Shown here: piece by piece, positions 8,426 to 17,515 of the stretch
Numbering within the stretch: the stretch's first letter is position 1
Layout: each line of letters starts with the position of its first letter
Program-made: the position numbers and the translations under genes
NCBI RefSeq assembly: GCF_944393015.1
Contig: NZ_CALXYQ010000019.1
Location: 1-52,911 of the forward strand
DNA length: 52,911 nucleotides
Source of the DNA: an uncultured Brachyspira sp.
Lineage (GTDB): Bacteria; Spirochaetota; Brachyspiria; Brachyspirales; Brachyspiraceae
Reading direction: 5' to 3'
Notes under the pieces: generated by a model
What the model was told of the DNA's origin: nothing
Database searches by the model: none
Seen by the model: the letters and a program-made list of their open reading frames with translations, nothing else

Positions 8426-9070
8426 ATGTCAAAATTAATCGATAAAAAATTAGCAGATTATATCAATGATGTTGATAGTTCTCTTCCTGCTCCAGGAGGC
8501 GGAAGTGTTATGGGAGCTGTAGGAAGTTTGGCTTGTGCATTAGCTGGTATGGTTGGACATCTTACAGTTAATAAAAAAAAGTTTTTGGAATTAAGTCAAG
8601 AGGAACAAGATAATTTTAATAATGCTATAGAAAATATAAGAAATATAAAAAGCAGATTAATGGAGATAGTAGATAAAGATGCAGAAAGTTTTAATGCATT
8701 TATGGAAGCTATGAAACTCCCTAAAAATACAGAAGAAGAAAAAGCAAAAAGAAAAACTGCTATATCTGATGCTGCAAAAAAAGCTATAGATATTCCTTTC
8801 AGTGCTTTAAAATCTTGTTATGAATTAATGCCGTTTTTTGAAATAGTAATTAAATACGGAAATAGCAATGTTGTTACAGATATTGCTTCAGCTTATGTAT
8901 TAGCATTTGCATGTGCTAAAGGCTCTGTACTTAATATCAATATAAATATACCTCTTATAGATGATAATACATTTTTAAATAACATAAAAATAAATACAAA
9001 AGAATATATCAATACTATAGAAAATAATTTTTATAACATAGAAAAAGAAATATTATTATTTAGAATATAA
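8426..9070 (+). CDS. fchA: Methenyltetrahydrofolate cyclohydrolase, FTCD_C family
   Basis: The 214-residue protein belongs to the cyclodeaminase/cyclohydrolase family. The diagnostic N-terminal stretch PAPGGGSVMGAVGSLACALA lies at residues 21-40, followed by MVGHLT. A stand-alone protein of this length usually acts as methenyl-THF cyclohydrolase in one-carbon metabolism, interconverting methenyl- and formyl-tetrahydrofolate; formimino-THF cyclodeaminase is the alternative. I start at ATG 8426, with CGGAG 10 nt upstream; an in-frame TTG at 8408 lies before that ribosome site and is unlikely. Confidence 0.88.
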   Translation: MSKLIDKKLADYINDVDSSLPAPGGGSVMGAVGSLACALAGMVGHLTVNKKKFLELSQEEQDNFNNAIENIRNIKSRLMEIVDKDAESFNAFMEAMKLPKNTEEEKAKRKTAISDAAKKAIDIPFSALKSCYELMPFFEIVIKYGNSNVVTDIASAYVLAFACAKGSVLNININIPLIDDNTFLNNIKINTKEYINTIENNFYNIEKEILLFRI

Positions 9071-9367
9071 TAATATAATAATATTTATTATGTTTCTTTT
9101 TGTATAAAATTATGTTATAAATATAAGACTTTTTATACAAAATTCTAATTTTATTTTTTTATATTGATATTTTATTCATATTATGATAATCTTTATCATA
9201 CAATAAGGGTTTATAAAATATTTTGGAATAAAAATATATTAGATTATCTATATATTTTGACATAATTTACCTAAATTATTTTTTGATATTTAACAAATAT
9301 ATTTTATTCTTAAAAATCTCTCTATCCTTAATGTTAGTTATATGTATTCTTTTAATAGGAGGTTCGA
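9071..9367. other. AT-rich gap with one hairpin
   Basis: This gap has no gene. It contains an 11-bp inverted repeat (9098-9108 with 9132-9142, TTTTGTATAAA type) which could be a weak terminator for fchA. The rest is AT-rich sequence without a recognised element; the ribosome site AGGAGG of the next gene is at its right end. Confidence 0.4.
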
Positions 9368-9664
9368 ATGAGTATAACAACTAAACACATGATATCCTTA
9401 AATGAAGAGGAGAAAGAAAAAATCAAAGAATTTATTAAAAAGGAAGGAAAATCAAAAAGACTCATTTCTAGAGCAAATATCATTTTGGCATTAGATGAAA
9501 AGAAAAACACAGGACTTACTCATACTGATATAGCAAAACAATATAATGTTACTTACCACACTGTAGTAAACATTATTAATGAATATGTTAAATCAGGATT
9601 AGATGAAACTCTAACATATAAGAGAAATCCTAACAGTAATAGGAAAAAGAAACAAGCCAATTGA
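9368..9664 (+). pseudogene. IS630-type transposase N-terminal remnant (helix-turn-helix part)
   Basis: The 98-residue ORF resembles the N-terminal DNA-binding part of IS630/Tc1-mariner transposases: SRANIILALDEKKNTGLTHT followed by DIAKQYNVTYHTVVNIINEY as the helix-turn-helix, then RNPNSNRKKK. The catalytic DDE domain is missing. A different frame continues for about 12 codons (to TAG near 9690) and then meets the convergent neighbour. It has a good AGGAGG site, so a short DNA-binding protein could still be made. IS630-type transposases insert at TA, which is of interest for the MITE-like elements of this window. Confidence 0.7.
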
Positions 9665-9678
9665 AATTAATGATATTT

Positions 9679-10779
9679 CTATGTGCGGGATTTAGTATTT
9701 TCGGAAATTATCTTTAATAATCTCGCACATGAAATGATATCAGCATCTATATCTTCAAACATATACTCTACATTTTCATATACATTACTTATCAAATTAA
9801 TACCAAAATTAATACCTTTATCAATGCTTCCTGTCATAGCCAAATCATCTGTAATAACTACACCATTAAAGCCTAAATCTTTTTCTAATATATCAGCATA
9901 TTTTTTTGACATACTAGCCGTATTTTTATTGTCTATATATTTATTTTTTATATGAGCAACTAAAACCATTTCTGCTCCTGCATCTATACCGCTTTTAAAA
10001 GGAATAAACTCATTTGATAATAATTCATTTGTAGTTTTATTAATGCTTGGAAAATCATTATGAGAGTTTACAGCAGTATCTCCATGCCCTGGAAAATGTT
10101 TTAATACACTTATTATTCCTGCATCTCTTTGGGCTTTCACTGTATTTGAAACCATTTCCGCAACTATATTAACATTTGTTGAAAAACTTCTATTATATAG
10201 ATAAGAATTTGTATCATTAGGAATATCGCATAAAGGTCCTAATATCATATTAATACCTAAATCTAATAAGAACTTAGATTTTTGATAAGCTATTTTATAT
10301 GCATATTCTGAACTGTTTGAATCTCCTATATTCTTTGGAGATATATTTTTTAGCTTATCAAAATTAATGCGATTAACCTCTCCGCCTTCCTGATCTATAG
10401 AAATTAACATATTTGGGTTAACATATTTTCTTAAATCTGATGTTAACTTCTTTAATTGTTTTTCATCTGTGATGTTATAATCAAATAGTATTACTCCCAT
10501 TATATGATTATCTTTAAGAGTTTTAATAGTTTCTTCAGAAAGCACCTTATCTTTTATACCTACCATTAAAAGCAAACCTTTTCGCTCTTTATCACTCATT
10601 TCTGCCGCTTTATCTATATAATCAGATAAATCAGGATAATTTTTTTTCAATTCAGATATATACATGCGATCTCCAATTGCGTTTGAAGCGGTTTTGCATG
10701 CATATATAAACAATAATATCAAAAATAAATACAATACTGTTTTCACAACTTTTTTATTAAATTTAAGACTTTTGAACAT
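9679..10779 (-). CDS. nagZ: Beta-N-acetylhexosaminidase (GH3), NagZ-like lipoprotein
   Basis: The 366-residue glycoside hydrolase family 3 protein probably removes N-acetylglucosamine from muropeptides in wall recycling. It has an N-terminal hydrophobic segment ending in a possible lipobox (IYAC, Cys28), DQEGGEVNR at 129-137, KHFPGHG at 227-233 and the nucleophile region VITDDLAM with Asp311. The usual general acid-base motif DSH is NSH here (238-240): the His is kept and the Asp is replaced by Asn. It overlaps the preceding paralogue by 37 nt on the same strand. Confidence 0.85.
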   Translation of the reverse strand: MFKSLKFNKKVVKTVLYLFLILLFIYACKTASNAIGDRMYISELKKNYPDLSDYIDKAAEMSDKERKGLLLMVGIKDKVLSEETIKTLKDNHIMGVILFDYNITDEKQLKKLTSDLRKYVNPNMLISIDQEGGEVNRINFDKLKNISPKNIGDSNSSEYAYKIAYQKSKFLLDLGINMILGPLCDIPNDTNSYLYNRSFSTNVNIVAEMVSNTVKAQRDAGIISVLKHFPGHGDTAVNSHNDFPSINKTTNELLSNEFIPFKSGIDAGAEMVLVAHIKNKYIDNKNTASMSKKYADILEKDLGFNGVVITDDLAMTGSIDKGINFGINLISNVYENVEYMFEDIDADIISCARLLKIISENTKSRT

Positions 10780-11690
10780 ACTTCTAGATCCGTTTCTTTT
10801 ATATTATTTTTTATCATATTTTTTATATTTTTATTTCTATAATAATTATAGGAAAAAACATTTATTCCATAACCAATTATATTTTTATCGTCATTAATAT
10901 AATCAGTCATTATAATGCCTTTAAACTTCATATTGTTAATAAGAAAATCTCTGTATTTATCAGTATTTTTTATATGCGACATCACTATAATATCAGCATT
11001 GGCCTTTATTCCTGCTAAGAATGTTTCTCTATTATCCAATACGCTTTCTACATTATCTATTTTTTCATCTATATATAACTCATCATCATAGTATTTTGGA
11101 AAATATTTTAATGCAGTTATAATTCCTGCATCTTTTTGTGCTTTTACAGTTTGATATATAAGTCTTGAAGCAAGTATTTTATCATTTGTAAATATATTCT
11201 CTTTTAAATGTGATTTTTCATTACAATAGGTATTGCATATAGGAGATAAAATCATATTAATACCTAAAGACTTTAACTTTAATGCTCTTTGATATGCTAT
11301 TTTATAAGCATATTCTTCGCTTTCTCTCTCCCCTATATAACTAGGATAAACTTTAAACTTCTGATGATATGCTATACTATAAGTGGATCTATAATCCTGA
11401 TCTAATGCTATGAATATTTTTCTATTAATATTTCTTTTAATAGTTTTTATAATATTAGAAACTGTATCAATATCTAAATTATCAATATTTATTATAATGC
11501 CTGATATTTTAGTTGTATTTATTATGTTAATTAATTCATTATCATAATTCTTTACAGATATAAAAGTTAATATTTCTTTATCATTATCAATATTATTTAA
11601 ATATGTTTTTTCCTCATTATTAAAATGAGTGATAAATAAAAAAACTAATAAGGAAAATAGCATTATAGTAATTATGATAATATACAGCAC
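10743..11690 (-). CDS. Degenerate NagZ-like (GH3) paralogue
   Basis: The 315-residue protein aligns along its length with the next gene: EEYAYKIAYQ, LGINMILSPIC and TVKAQKDAGIITALKYFP correspond to segments of the NagZ copy. The catalytic signatures are eroded: DQDYR replaces DQEGG, and KYFPKYYDDELY replaces the KHFPGHG...SH region, so the acid-base His is gone. The nucleophile-type Asp survives in MTDY (263). An N-terminal hydrophobic segment would anchor it. It is therefore probably not an active glycosidase; a binding or scaffolding role is possible. The start is uncertain: the longest reading uses GTG at 11690 with no clear ribosome site. Confidence 0.75.
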   Translation of the reverse strand: MLYIIIITIMLFSLLVFLFITHFNNEEKTYLNNIDNDKEILTFISVKNYDNELINIINTTKISGIIINIDNLDIDTVSNIIKTIKRNINRKIFIALDQDYRSTYSIAYHQKFKVYPSYIGERESEEYAYKIAYQRALKLKSLGINMILSPICNTYCNEKSHLKENIFTNDKILASRLIYQTVKAQKDAGIITALKYFPKYYDDELYIDEKIDNVESVLDNRETFLAGIKANADIIVMSHIKNTDKYRDFLINNMKFKGIIMTDYINDDKNIIGYGINVFSYNYYRNKNIKNMIKNNIKETDLEVCSKVLNLIKKL

Positions 11691-11792
11691 TATTATTTAT
11701 AACAACTTTCAAGAATATTTATTTTTTATAATAAATTTGTTAGTAGTTTATATTTAGAAAAAATTAATTAATACACACTCACAAGTTTTCTA

Positions 11793-12698
11793 TTATAATT
11801 TTTCTATTTCTTCTATACTCAATCCTGTATTTTCACTTATGAACTTTATATCTAAACCAGATTTTTTGAGATTTTTAGCTACTAATATTTGATTTTCTTT
11901 AATACCTTCTTTAATACCTTCTTCTTTAGCCTTCTTTATATCTAACTCCATACTCTTATTAAAGAAATATGTATCCACTTCTCGTTTTTTATATTTATCC
12001 ATTACAGGACTGTCATTAACAAAAGTACGGCATTTCTTTTCTACTTCTTCAAATATAGTATTTTCTTTCATTAAAATAGACATATCTTCCCCCTTAAAAA
12101 ATTTAACCCAAGAAATGAATTCTCTATGTATATTATCAATATTTTCTATTTTATTAATATCGTTAAAATTGAATTTAGGAAGCTCAACAAAATGTAATTG
12201 GCAATGATCTGTTAGAATCTTATTATTATTTAATTCTTTTAATATATAACAGCTATGAACCTTATCCTCATCTGTTAGTATAAAGTTTGTAATATTGATA
12301 CTTACAGTTGGCTTTAATTCATCATAAAAAGAACCTCTATTTAAACTAGAACTATAATTATAAGCCCAATAATATAAAGCTCTTTTTATAAAATCTTCAT
12401 TTCCTCTGGATTGTATTTCTATTAAAACTGTTATTCCTGCTTCTGTAGTAGCTTTTATATCAACAATACTTTCTTTTTCACCATAATTTTCTGATATGTT
12501 AAATGGATTAAGTATTTCTATTTTTTGAAAAGTTTCAAAATTTAAATCTTTAAATACAGCATTAATAAAATTTAAAGCTATATTTTCATTACCAACATGC
12601 GAAAATAAATAGTGTACAAAATAATCATTGATTCTATTTAAATTTTCAATTGTAACAGGTTCATTTAATATTTGTTTTAATTTATCTAAATCTTTCAT
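11793..12698 (-). CDS. Rpn family PD-(D/E)XK nuclease/transposase-like protein
   Basis: The 301-residue protein looks like the Rpn/COG5464 family of recombination-promoting nucleases. The opening NDYFVHYLFSHVGNENIALNF and the core IVDIKATTEAGITVLIEIQ give the D and ExQ of the PD-(D/E)XK fold near residues 84-100. The end holds a short Lys/Glu-rich repeat (AKEEGIKEGIKE) followed by a helix, as is common in this family. Such genes are often multicopy in Brachyspira-like genomes. I place the start at 12698, since a TATAAT box lies 6 nt before that ATG; an in-frame ATG at 12713 is the alternative and has no ribosome site either. Confidence 0.82.
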   Translation of the reverse strand: MKDLDKLKQILNEPVTIENLNRINDYFVHYLFSHVGNENIALNFINAVFKDLNFETFQKIEILNPFNISENYGEKESIVDIKATTEAGITVLIEIQSRGNEDFIKRALYYWAYNYSSSLNRGSFYDELKPTVSINITNFILTDEDKVHSCYILKELNNNKILTDHCQLHFVELPKFNFNDINKIENIDNIHREFISWVKFFKGEDMSILMKENTIFEEVEKKCRTFVNDSPVMDKYKKREVDTYFFNKSMELDIKKAKEEGIKEGIKENQILVAKNLKKSGLDIKFISENTGLSIEEIEKL

Positions 12699-12704
12699 AA
12701 CATT

Positions 12705-12733
12705 ATTATACAAAAAATAATTATAAAAGTAAA
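12705..12733 (-). promoter_or_regulatory. Promoter placing the start at a leaderless ATG
   Basis: On the minus strand TTTACT (12728-12733), a 17-nt spacer and TATAAT (12705-12710) lead to an ATG only 6 nt beyond the -10 box. Transcription would begin at or next to the A of ATG 12698, and no Shine-Dalgarno sequence is present. Confidence 0.5.
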
Positions 12734-12836
12734 GTTTTAATTATTTTCTTACTTTTATATGTAAGTTAAATAACAATTGATTAGAAATAATATTAAATTT
12801 TAATTGATTTTGATATAGAAAAAGTTCATAACAAAT

Positions 12837-12868
12837 AAAAGGCTCTAGTTTTTTAATTAACTAAAGCC
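12837..12868 (-). terminator. Terminator of the DegT aminotransferase gene
   Basis: Read on the minus strand, GGCTTTAGTT pairs with AACTAGAGCC (one mismatch, stem 12841-12850/12859-12868) and is followed by TTTTATTTG. It lies 48 nt past the stop codon of the gene at 12916-14133. Confidence 0.75.
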
Positions 12869-12915
12869 CTTTTATTTTATAAATTAATTATAGTTTATAA
12901 AACTTTTATCATATA

Positions 12916-14133
12916 TCAAAATTCATTCAAATACTTAATTATGTTAAGTGCAATATACTCAGCATCTTCTTCTTTTAATGTACTGTATAAAGGCAATGTT
13001 ATTTGATTTTTATATAAATTAAATGCATTTTTATAATCATCCATTTTGTAACCTAAATCTATATAAGCCTTATGTGCAGGCAAAGGCAAATAATGAACAT
13101 TTAATGTTATACCTAATTCTGACATTTTATCTATAAATAAATCTCTGTCTACTTCTTCAAAATCCTGTATTCTTATTAAATATAAATGATATGAAGATTC
13201 ACTGTAATCATCTTTGAAATTAGGCAAATGTATTCTTTTATTTTTACCCAAAATATAATTATATATATCTACTATTTTTTTTCTGTGATTAAGCATTGAA
13301 TCATATCTCTTTAACTGCGATAAACCAATAGCAGCATGCAAATCGCTCATATTGCATTTATATCCAGGCAATTCTATATTATATCTCCAAGCTCCTTTTC
13401 CGCCTCTGTTTTTATCGAAAGCACTTTTATTTTGTCCATGTAAAGATAATACAGAAAGTTCTTTATATATATCATCAGCATTTATACTTCCTATATCATT
13501 AAAAGACAATGCTCCGCCCTCTGAAGTTGTTATATTTTTTACTGCATGAAAAGAGAAAGAAGACATATCAGCTTGAGATCCAGTTCTTTTTCCTTTATAA
13601 ATTGCACCTATTGAATGAGCTGCATCAAGTAAAAATAATGGTCTTTTTAATTCTTTTTGATATTTATTTTCTGATGCATTAAATAATTCTTTTTTACTCT
13701 CTAAAATCTTTATAATAGCATCATAATCGCAAGGCTTTCCTCCAATGTCTACTGCAATAATAGCTTTAGTTTTACCAGTAATAGCTTTTTCAAGTCTTTC
13801 TGAATCTATATTAAAATCATCTTCTTTGGCATCTATGAATACAACTCTAGCACCCAAATGAACTACAACATTAGCAGTAGAAGCATAAGTATAAGCAGGT
13901 ACTATTACTTCATCACCCTCGCCTACTCCGAATATTTTTAATGCCAATTCCATAGCTGAAGTAGCACTTGAAAATAATTTTACTCTTTTTACATCTATAT
14001 ATTTACAAAGTTCTTCTTCAAATTCTCTATTTACTGGTCCTGTTGTAATCCAGCCTGATTTTAATACATTAACTACGGCCTCTATTTCACTGTCTGTTAT
14101 ATCCGGAGGTGAAAAAGGTATTTTCTTATTCAT
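12916..14133 (-). CDS. DegT/DnrJ/EryC1/StrS-family sugar aminotransferase
   Basis: The 405-residue PLP enzyme transfers an amino group to a keto-sugar nucleotide in surface polysaccharide synthesis. Recognisable parts are IPFSPPDITDSEIEAV at the start, GWITTGP, LFSSATSAMELAL for the phosphate pocket, FLLDAAHSIGA for the PLP Asp, and SFSFHAVKNITTSEGG with the Schiff-base Lys. The sequence resembles ArnB- and PseC-like aminotransferases, but the exact sugar cannot be told. Start is supported by AAGGGAT upstream. It is monocistronic, with its own terminator; other glycosylation-type genes lie at 17.9-20.3 kb. Confidence 0.9.
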   Translation of the reverse strand: MNKKIPFSPPDITDSEIEAVVNVLKSGWITTGPVNREFEEELCKYIDVKRVKLFSSATSAMELALKIFGVGEGDEVIVPAYTYASTANVVVHLGARVVFIDAKEDDFNIDSERLEKAITGKTKAIIAVDIGGKPCDYDAIIKILESKKELFNASENKYQKELKRPLFLLDAAHSIGAIYKGKRTGSQADMSSFSFHAVKNITTSEGGALSFNDIGSINADDIYKELSVLSLHGQNKSAFDKNRGGKGAWRYNIELPGYKCNMSDLHAAIGLSQLKRYDSMLNHRKKIVDIYNYILGKNKRIHLPNFKDDYSESSYHLYLIRIQDFEEVDRDLFIDKMSELGITLNVHYLPLPAHKAYIDLGYKMDDYKNAFNLYKNQITLPLYSTLKEEDAEYIALNIIKYLNEF

Positions 14134-14378
14134 AGTTTATCCCTTACATACAATATTATGTTTAGTTTACATATTTAAAAATTATGTTTACTAAATAATT
14201 ACTATATAATATATAAAAAATAAATCAATAAAAATTCATATAAATTATTTGACAAAAAATCATCAAGGATATAATATCTATTGCTAATAAAAATTGCTTT
14301 TAAAGCTATGTTAAATAAACTTCCAGATGCCTTCAATTTTTATAATGACTTTATAATAAAAATAGTGATTCTGATATT

Positions 14379-15146
14379 ATGTTGGGTATAGAAAATTTGA
14401 TAATTATAATAATAGGCTGTTCAATAGCAGGTTTTGTTGATGCTGCTGCAGGAGGCGGCGGACTTATAAGTTTGCCTGCATATTTAATAGCTGGTATTCC
14501 ACCTCATACTGCTTTAGCTACAAATAAATTTACTTCTACATCAGGAGCTGTAGTTTCTGCTTTCACATTCTTCAAAAATGGAAAACTTACAACCAAACTA
14601 ATAAAGTTTTTGATACCAATGACAATATTAGGCTCTATTGTAGGTGTTCAGGTTATTGTACTCATAGATGCAAAAGTATTGCAGCTTTTGATAATGATAC
14701 TTATTTTAGCAGTTGGTATTTATACTTTATTTTCAAAAACTTTCGGTACAGAAAATCAATTCGATGAAAATAATCTTAAAACTAAAAACTATGTAATAGG
14801 AATGTTTTTTGCTTTCCTTCTAGGTTTTTATGATGCAGTATTCGGACCTGGTACAGGAAGTTTTTTAATAATGTTCTTTGTGCTTTATTATAAAATGGAT
14901 TTTCTTCTTGCCTCTGGTAATGTTAAGGCTTTGAATCTTACAAGTAATTTATGTTCATTAATAATATTTGCTATAGAGGGAAAAGTTAACTATATGTCTG
15001 GTGTATTCGTTATACCTTTTATAATGACATCAACATACTTTGGTGCTAAGTTCGCTATAAAGAAAGGAATAAAAGTTATAAAACCAATATTTGTAAGTAT
15101 TTCCTTACTAACTACATTGAAAATATTAATAGATATAATAAGATGA
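14379..15146 (+). CDS. TSUP (TauE/SafE) family permease
   Basis: The 255-residue membrane protein has about eight hydrophobic segments. The family marks are GFVDAAAGGGGLISLPAYLI near residues 19-38, the following ATNKFTSTSGA, and the second-half repeat GFYDAVFGPGTGSFLI. TSUP proteins export or import sulfite, sulfonates or other small organic anions; the substrate here is not known. There is no clear ribosome binding site; TATAAT at 14352-14357 would give a leader of about 14 nt. Confidence 0.9.
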   Translation: MLGIENLIIIIIGCSIAGFVDAAAGGGGLISLPAYLIAGIPPHTALATNKFTSTSGAVVSAFTFFKNGKLTTKLIKFLIPMTILGSIVGVQVIVLIDAKVLQLLIMILILAVGIYTLFSKTFGTENQFDENNLKTKNYVIGMFFAFLLGFYDAVFGPGTGSFLIMFFVLYYKMDFLLASGNVKALNLTSNLCSLIIFAIEGKVNYMSGVFVIPFIMTSTYFGAKFAIKKGIKVIKPIFVSISLLTTLKILIDIIR

Positions 15147-15160
15147 TAATATAGTATATA

Positions 15161-15427
15161 CCTAAACAACTATATTTTGTCAATTTTTATATTTTGTAAA
15201 TATATTATCAACTTTTTTGTCGCTCAAAAAAGTTGCAAAAAACGCATATACTACAGCATTATATTTTAAAAATATATATTAAAAGTAGTTTAATACCTTA
15301 AATTTTAGTAAAAAACGTAGTCCTTTTGCTTCTTTGGGTCACCAAAAGAAGTAGGGGTTCGGGGACTAGTCCCCGAAAATAATAACAATATAAAAACTAA
15401 TTTTAACAAAGTTAAAAATTTTCAGTA
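15161..15427. repeat. Family A MITE-like element, copy 1
   Basis: It starts ACCTAAACAACTATATTTTG and ends AAAATTTTCAGTA, with TAT at both outer flanks. The imperfect terminal inverted repeats share TATAC-TAAA and TTTGTCAA. Inside are the GGGGACTAGTCCCC hairpin and the CTTCTTTGGGTCACCAAAAG segment seen, in the opposite orientation, in the other copies. No ORF is present. It fills the gap between the TSUP and nuclease genes. Confidence 0.75.
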
Positions 15428-15439
15428 TATATCAAATAA

Positions 15440-16900
15440 TCATAAATTCTCTTTCAAAAGATTATAAAGCTTCATCATAGCTTCAGCAATTTCCTCTGGG
15501 CTGTCTTTTTCTGTATCTATATAAGCCCAATAAATCCAATGAGAATCATTCCATTCTTCTATTTTATTAAATATACTTTTTATGTCAAAATTTGAGTTTT
15601 TAATTTTACTTTTCATTTTATCAGATTTATCTACTATACCAAAACCAATATAATTTTCACAATTATTAGATTCCATTAAAATATATAAATCATCTGATAC
15701 ACACATCTTAATATGTGGAACATAATCATTATTTTTGAAAAGACGCTCAAATTTATCATACGGTAATATACTATATTCATTCATTTTATTATTTTTTAAA
15801 TAAGTTTCTATTTCTTGAGTAAATTGCCAATATTTATTTAATTTATTGACCATAGATATTACTTCTATTTTTTTATTAATAATATCTATAACACTATTAA
15901 ATATCTTTTTATATTCTTCTGCGTCCTCTACTGTTTGTATATCTTGAAAAATATTGTCTTCCAATAGTTTTTGTATTTTTGCTTTTGTCATATCAAGCTC
16001 CTTTGTATTATTACTTATCATATTGGCATTATGTATAGTCTGTATCATAGCAGATTTCAAAAGCCTATAATCTTTTATATATTTATTATCATTATCTTTA
16101 AATAAAATATTTGAATCATGAAGAAAAGAATATTTTTTATTTTCTAAAATATTCTCAAGCCATAAAGCTATATCGCTATGCTGTAATTTTTGGAATTTAT
16201 CTTTAAGTTTATTTCTTATATCTGAAGACAAACTATTTTCACTAGGTTCTCTTCCATTAGGCGTTAAATAAATAATATATATATTTTTTCCATAATTTTT
16301 TTTATTATTAGTATAGTCATAATAATCATTTAATTGATTAGGCTGATCTGAAGCATATATTTTATTTTCTATAATAATAGCAAATTTATTTTCACTATTT
16401 TCTATATTGTATTCAATAAATAAATCTATTCTTCTGCCATCGGCATATTCCTCTCTTTTTATTCTTATATCCGAATGATTTATTTTTTCTAATTCTTCAA
16501 TACTCTTAAACCCATAATAATCCCATTTAAATTTATCATTTAAATAAATTAGAAAATCTTTAACAAAACTTAATTCAGTATTTTCTCCATACTTTATATT
16601 TATTTGAAGAAACTTGGCAAGTAAATTACTATTATAATTCTCATGTCTTTGTAAATTTATTACATCAAATATACAAAACTGAGGAGGAAATTTTTTCATT
16701 TCCTCTTTTACTTCTTTTATTATTATTTTAATTTTAGTGAAGATTTCATTTAATCTATTTGTTTTTAATTCTTCTTCATATAAAAATGATTTATGTATAG
16801 ATTTTATAGTATTTTCTACTGCATTATATTTTTCTTCTTCATCTTTTTTGAATTCATTTATTAAGGTTAATAATGTGTATTCAATATTTTCTGTATTCAT
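15440..16900 (-). CDS. PD-(D/E)XK nuclease superfamily protein
   Basis: The 486-residue protein resembles the PDDEXK_4 family. The nuclease core shows GRRIDLFIEY (Asp) and, about 12 residues later, FAIIIENKIYASDQPNQL (ExK) near residues 175-190. Upstream LQRHENYNSNLLAKFL is typical of the same family. The remaining C-terminal half is helical and ends with a conserved-looking WIYWAYIDT patch. The function is probably nucleic-acid cleavage in defence or repair; no partner gene is adjacent. A TATACT box lies 6 nt before the ATG and there is no Shine-Dalgarno sequence, so the mRNA may be leaderless. Confidence 0.82.
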   Translation of the reverse strand: MNTENIEYTLLTLINEFKKDEEEKYNAVENTIKSIHKSFLYEEELKTNRLNEIFTKIKIIIKEVKEEMKKFPPQFCIFDVINLQRHENYNSNLLAKFLQINIKYGENTELSFVKDFLIYLNDKFKWDYYGFKSIEELEKINHSDIRIKREEYADGRRIDLFIEYNIENSENKFAIIIENKIYASDQPNQLNDYYDYTNNKKNYGKNIYIIYLTPNGREPSENSLSSDIRNKLKDKFQKLQHSDIALWLENILENKKYSFLHDSNILFKDNDNKYIKDYRLLKSAMIQTIHNANMISNNTKELDMTKAKIQKLLEDNIFQDIQTVEDAEEYKKIFNSVIDIINKKIEVISMVNKLNKYWQFTQEIETYLKNNKMNEYSILPYDKFERLFKNNDYVPHIKMCVSDDLYILMESNNCENYIGFGIVDKSDKMKSKIKNSNFDIKSIFNKIEEWNDSHWIYWAYIDTEKDSPEEIAEAMMKLYNLLKENL

Positions 16901-16906
16901 ATATTG

Positions 16907-16935
16907 AGTATAATAAACAAGAATAAAAAAATCAA
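16907..16935 (-). promoter_or_regulatory. Promoter with leaderless spacing for the PD-(D/E)XK gene
   Basis: On the minus strand TTGATT (16930-16935), a 17-nt spacer and TATACT (16907-16912) are followed by exactly 6 nt and then the ATG at 16900. This is the same -10-to-ATG distance as at 12698 and 50625. Confidence 0.5.
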
Positions 16936-16964
16936 TTAATTTAATATTAAAAAAATTATTTACA

Positions 16965-17110
16965 CACCCCGCCCTCTATCTTTATTATTTTGTTTTAAAT
17001 TTTAATCTTTATTTCCTTACTGCTTCAAATAAAAAAGCATGCCCGCCCAAGTTTTGATTAGATTTATAATTAACTAAACGCGCGATTAATAAAATATTTT
17101 TAATATTAAT
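16965..17110. repeat. Family B repeat, partial copy in reverse orientation
   Basis: The order CACCCCGCCCTC, TTTATTATTTTGTT, TTACTGCTTCAAATAAAAAAG, GCATGCCCGCCCAAG is the reverse complement of the left half of the copy at 29583-29860. The CGTGCGGT end of a related copy is found at 17440-17447, beyond the family A element that sits between them. Confidence 0.6.
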
Positions 17111-17134
17111 AATATTGTGTATTATAACTTAATT

Positions 17135-17432
17135 TATATTTGTTATTACAACTATATCTTATCAATTTTAGTTTTTTCAATTTTATTGTTTGTGGGGCTT
17201 TGCCCCCACACCCCCAGTTCTTTTATTGGTATAAAAGAACCAAAAGAACTGCATTTTTAATTAATTTATATTATACCACATTTAGTACATTTCAAACTTT
17301 TATATTTTACTTGCACTTTCGCGAAGCGTATCCAAGTTTATCGAGGATATAAGGTTATTTTACGAAGTTTGCAGAGCGTATGCGGAGGGAAAAAGAACAA
17401 TAAAAAATTGACAAACTTAAAAATTCTTAGTA
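17135..17432. repeat. Family A MITE-like element, copy 2 (eroded left end)
   Basis: The left end ACAACTATATCTTATCAA is a degraded version of the family end; the right end TTGACAAACTTAAAAATTC followed by TTAGTATAT is intact. Inside are the hairpin GTGGGGCTTTGCCCCCAC (17191-17209) and CAGTTCTTTTATTGGTATAAA with its partner AAGAACC. The right flank TATTTACCGTGCGGT is the end of a family B repeat, so the element appears to lie within B sequence. No gene is present in 16936-17478. Confidence 0.65.
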
Positions 17433-17478
17433 TATTTACCGTGCGGTATTGAATTTGTTAATTAAATAAAAATAATGA

Positions 17479-17507
17479 TTGACATTTTGTAGTTTTCATA
17501 ATAAAGT
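17479..17507 (+). promoter_or_regulatory. Candidate rnpB promoter
   Basis: TTGACA at 17479-17484 and TAAAGT at 17502-17507 are 17 nt apart. A start about 7 nt further fits the 5' end expected for the RNA (about 17514-17516). The -10 box is weak, so confidence is moderate. Confidence 0.5.
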
Positions 17508-17515
17508 AATTGACT

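Noticed and set aside
10664-10897. 77-codon plus-strand ORF across the nagZ overlap
   Set aside because: Antisense to both GH3 genes, composed of Tyr/Phe/Leu low-complexity sequence, no ribosome site.
17140-17352. 70-codon plus-strand ORF in repeat sequence
   Set aside because: It lies within a family A element whose other copies lack this frame.
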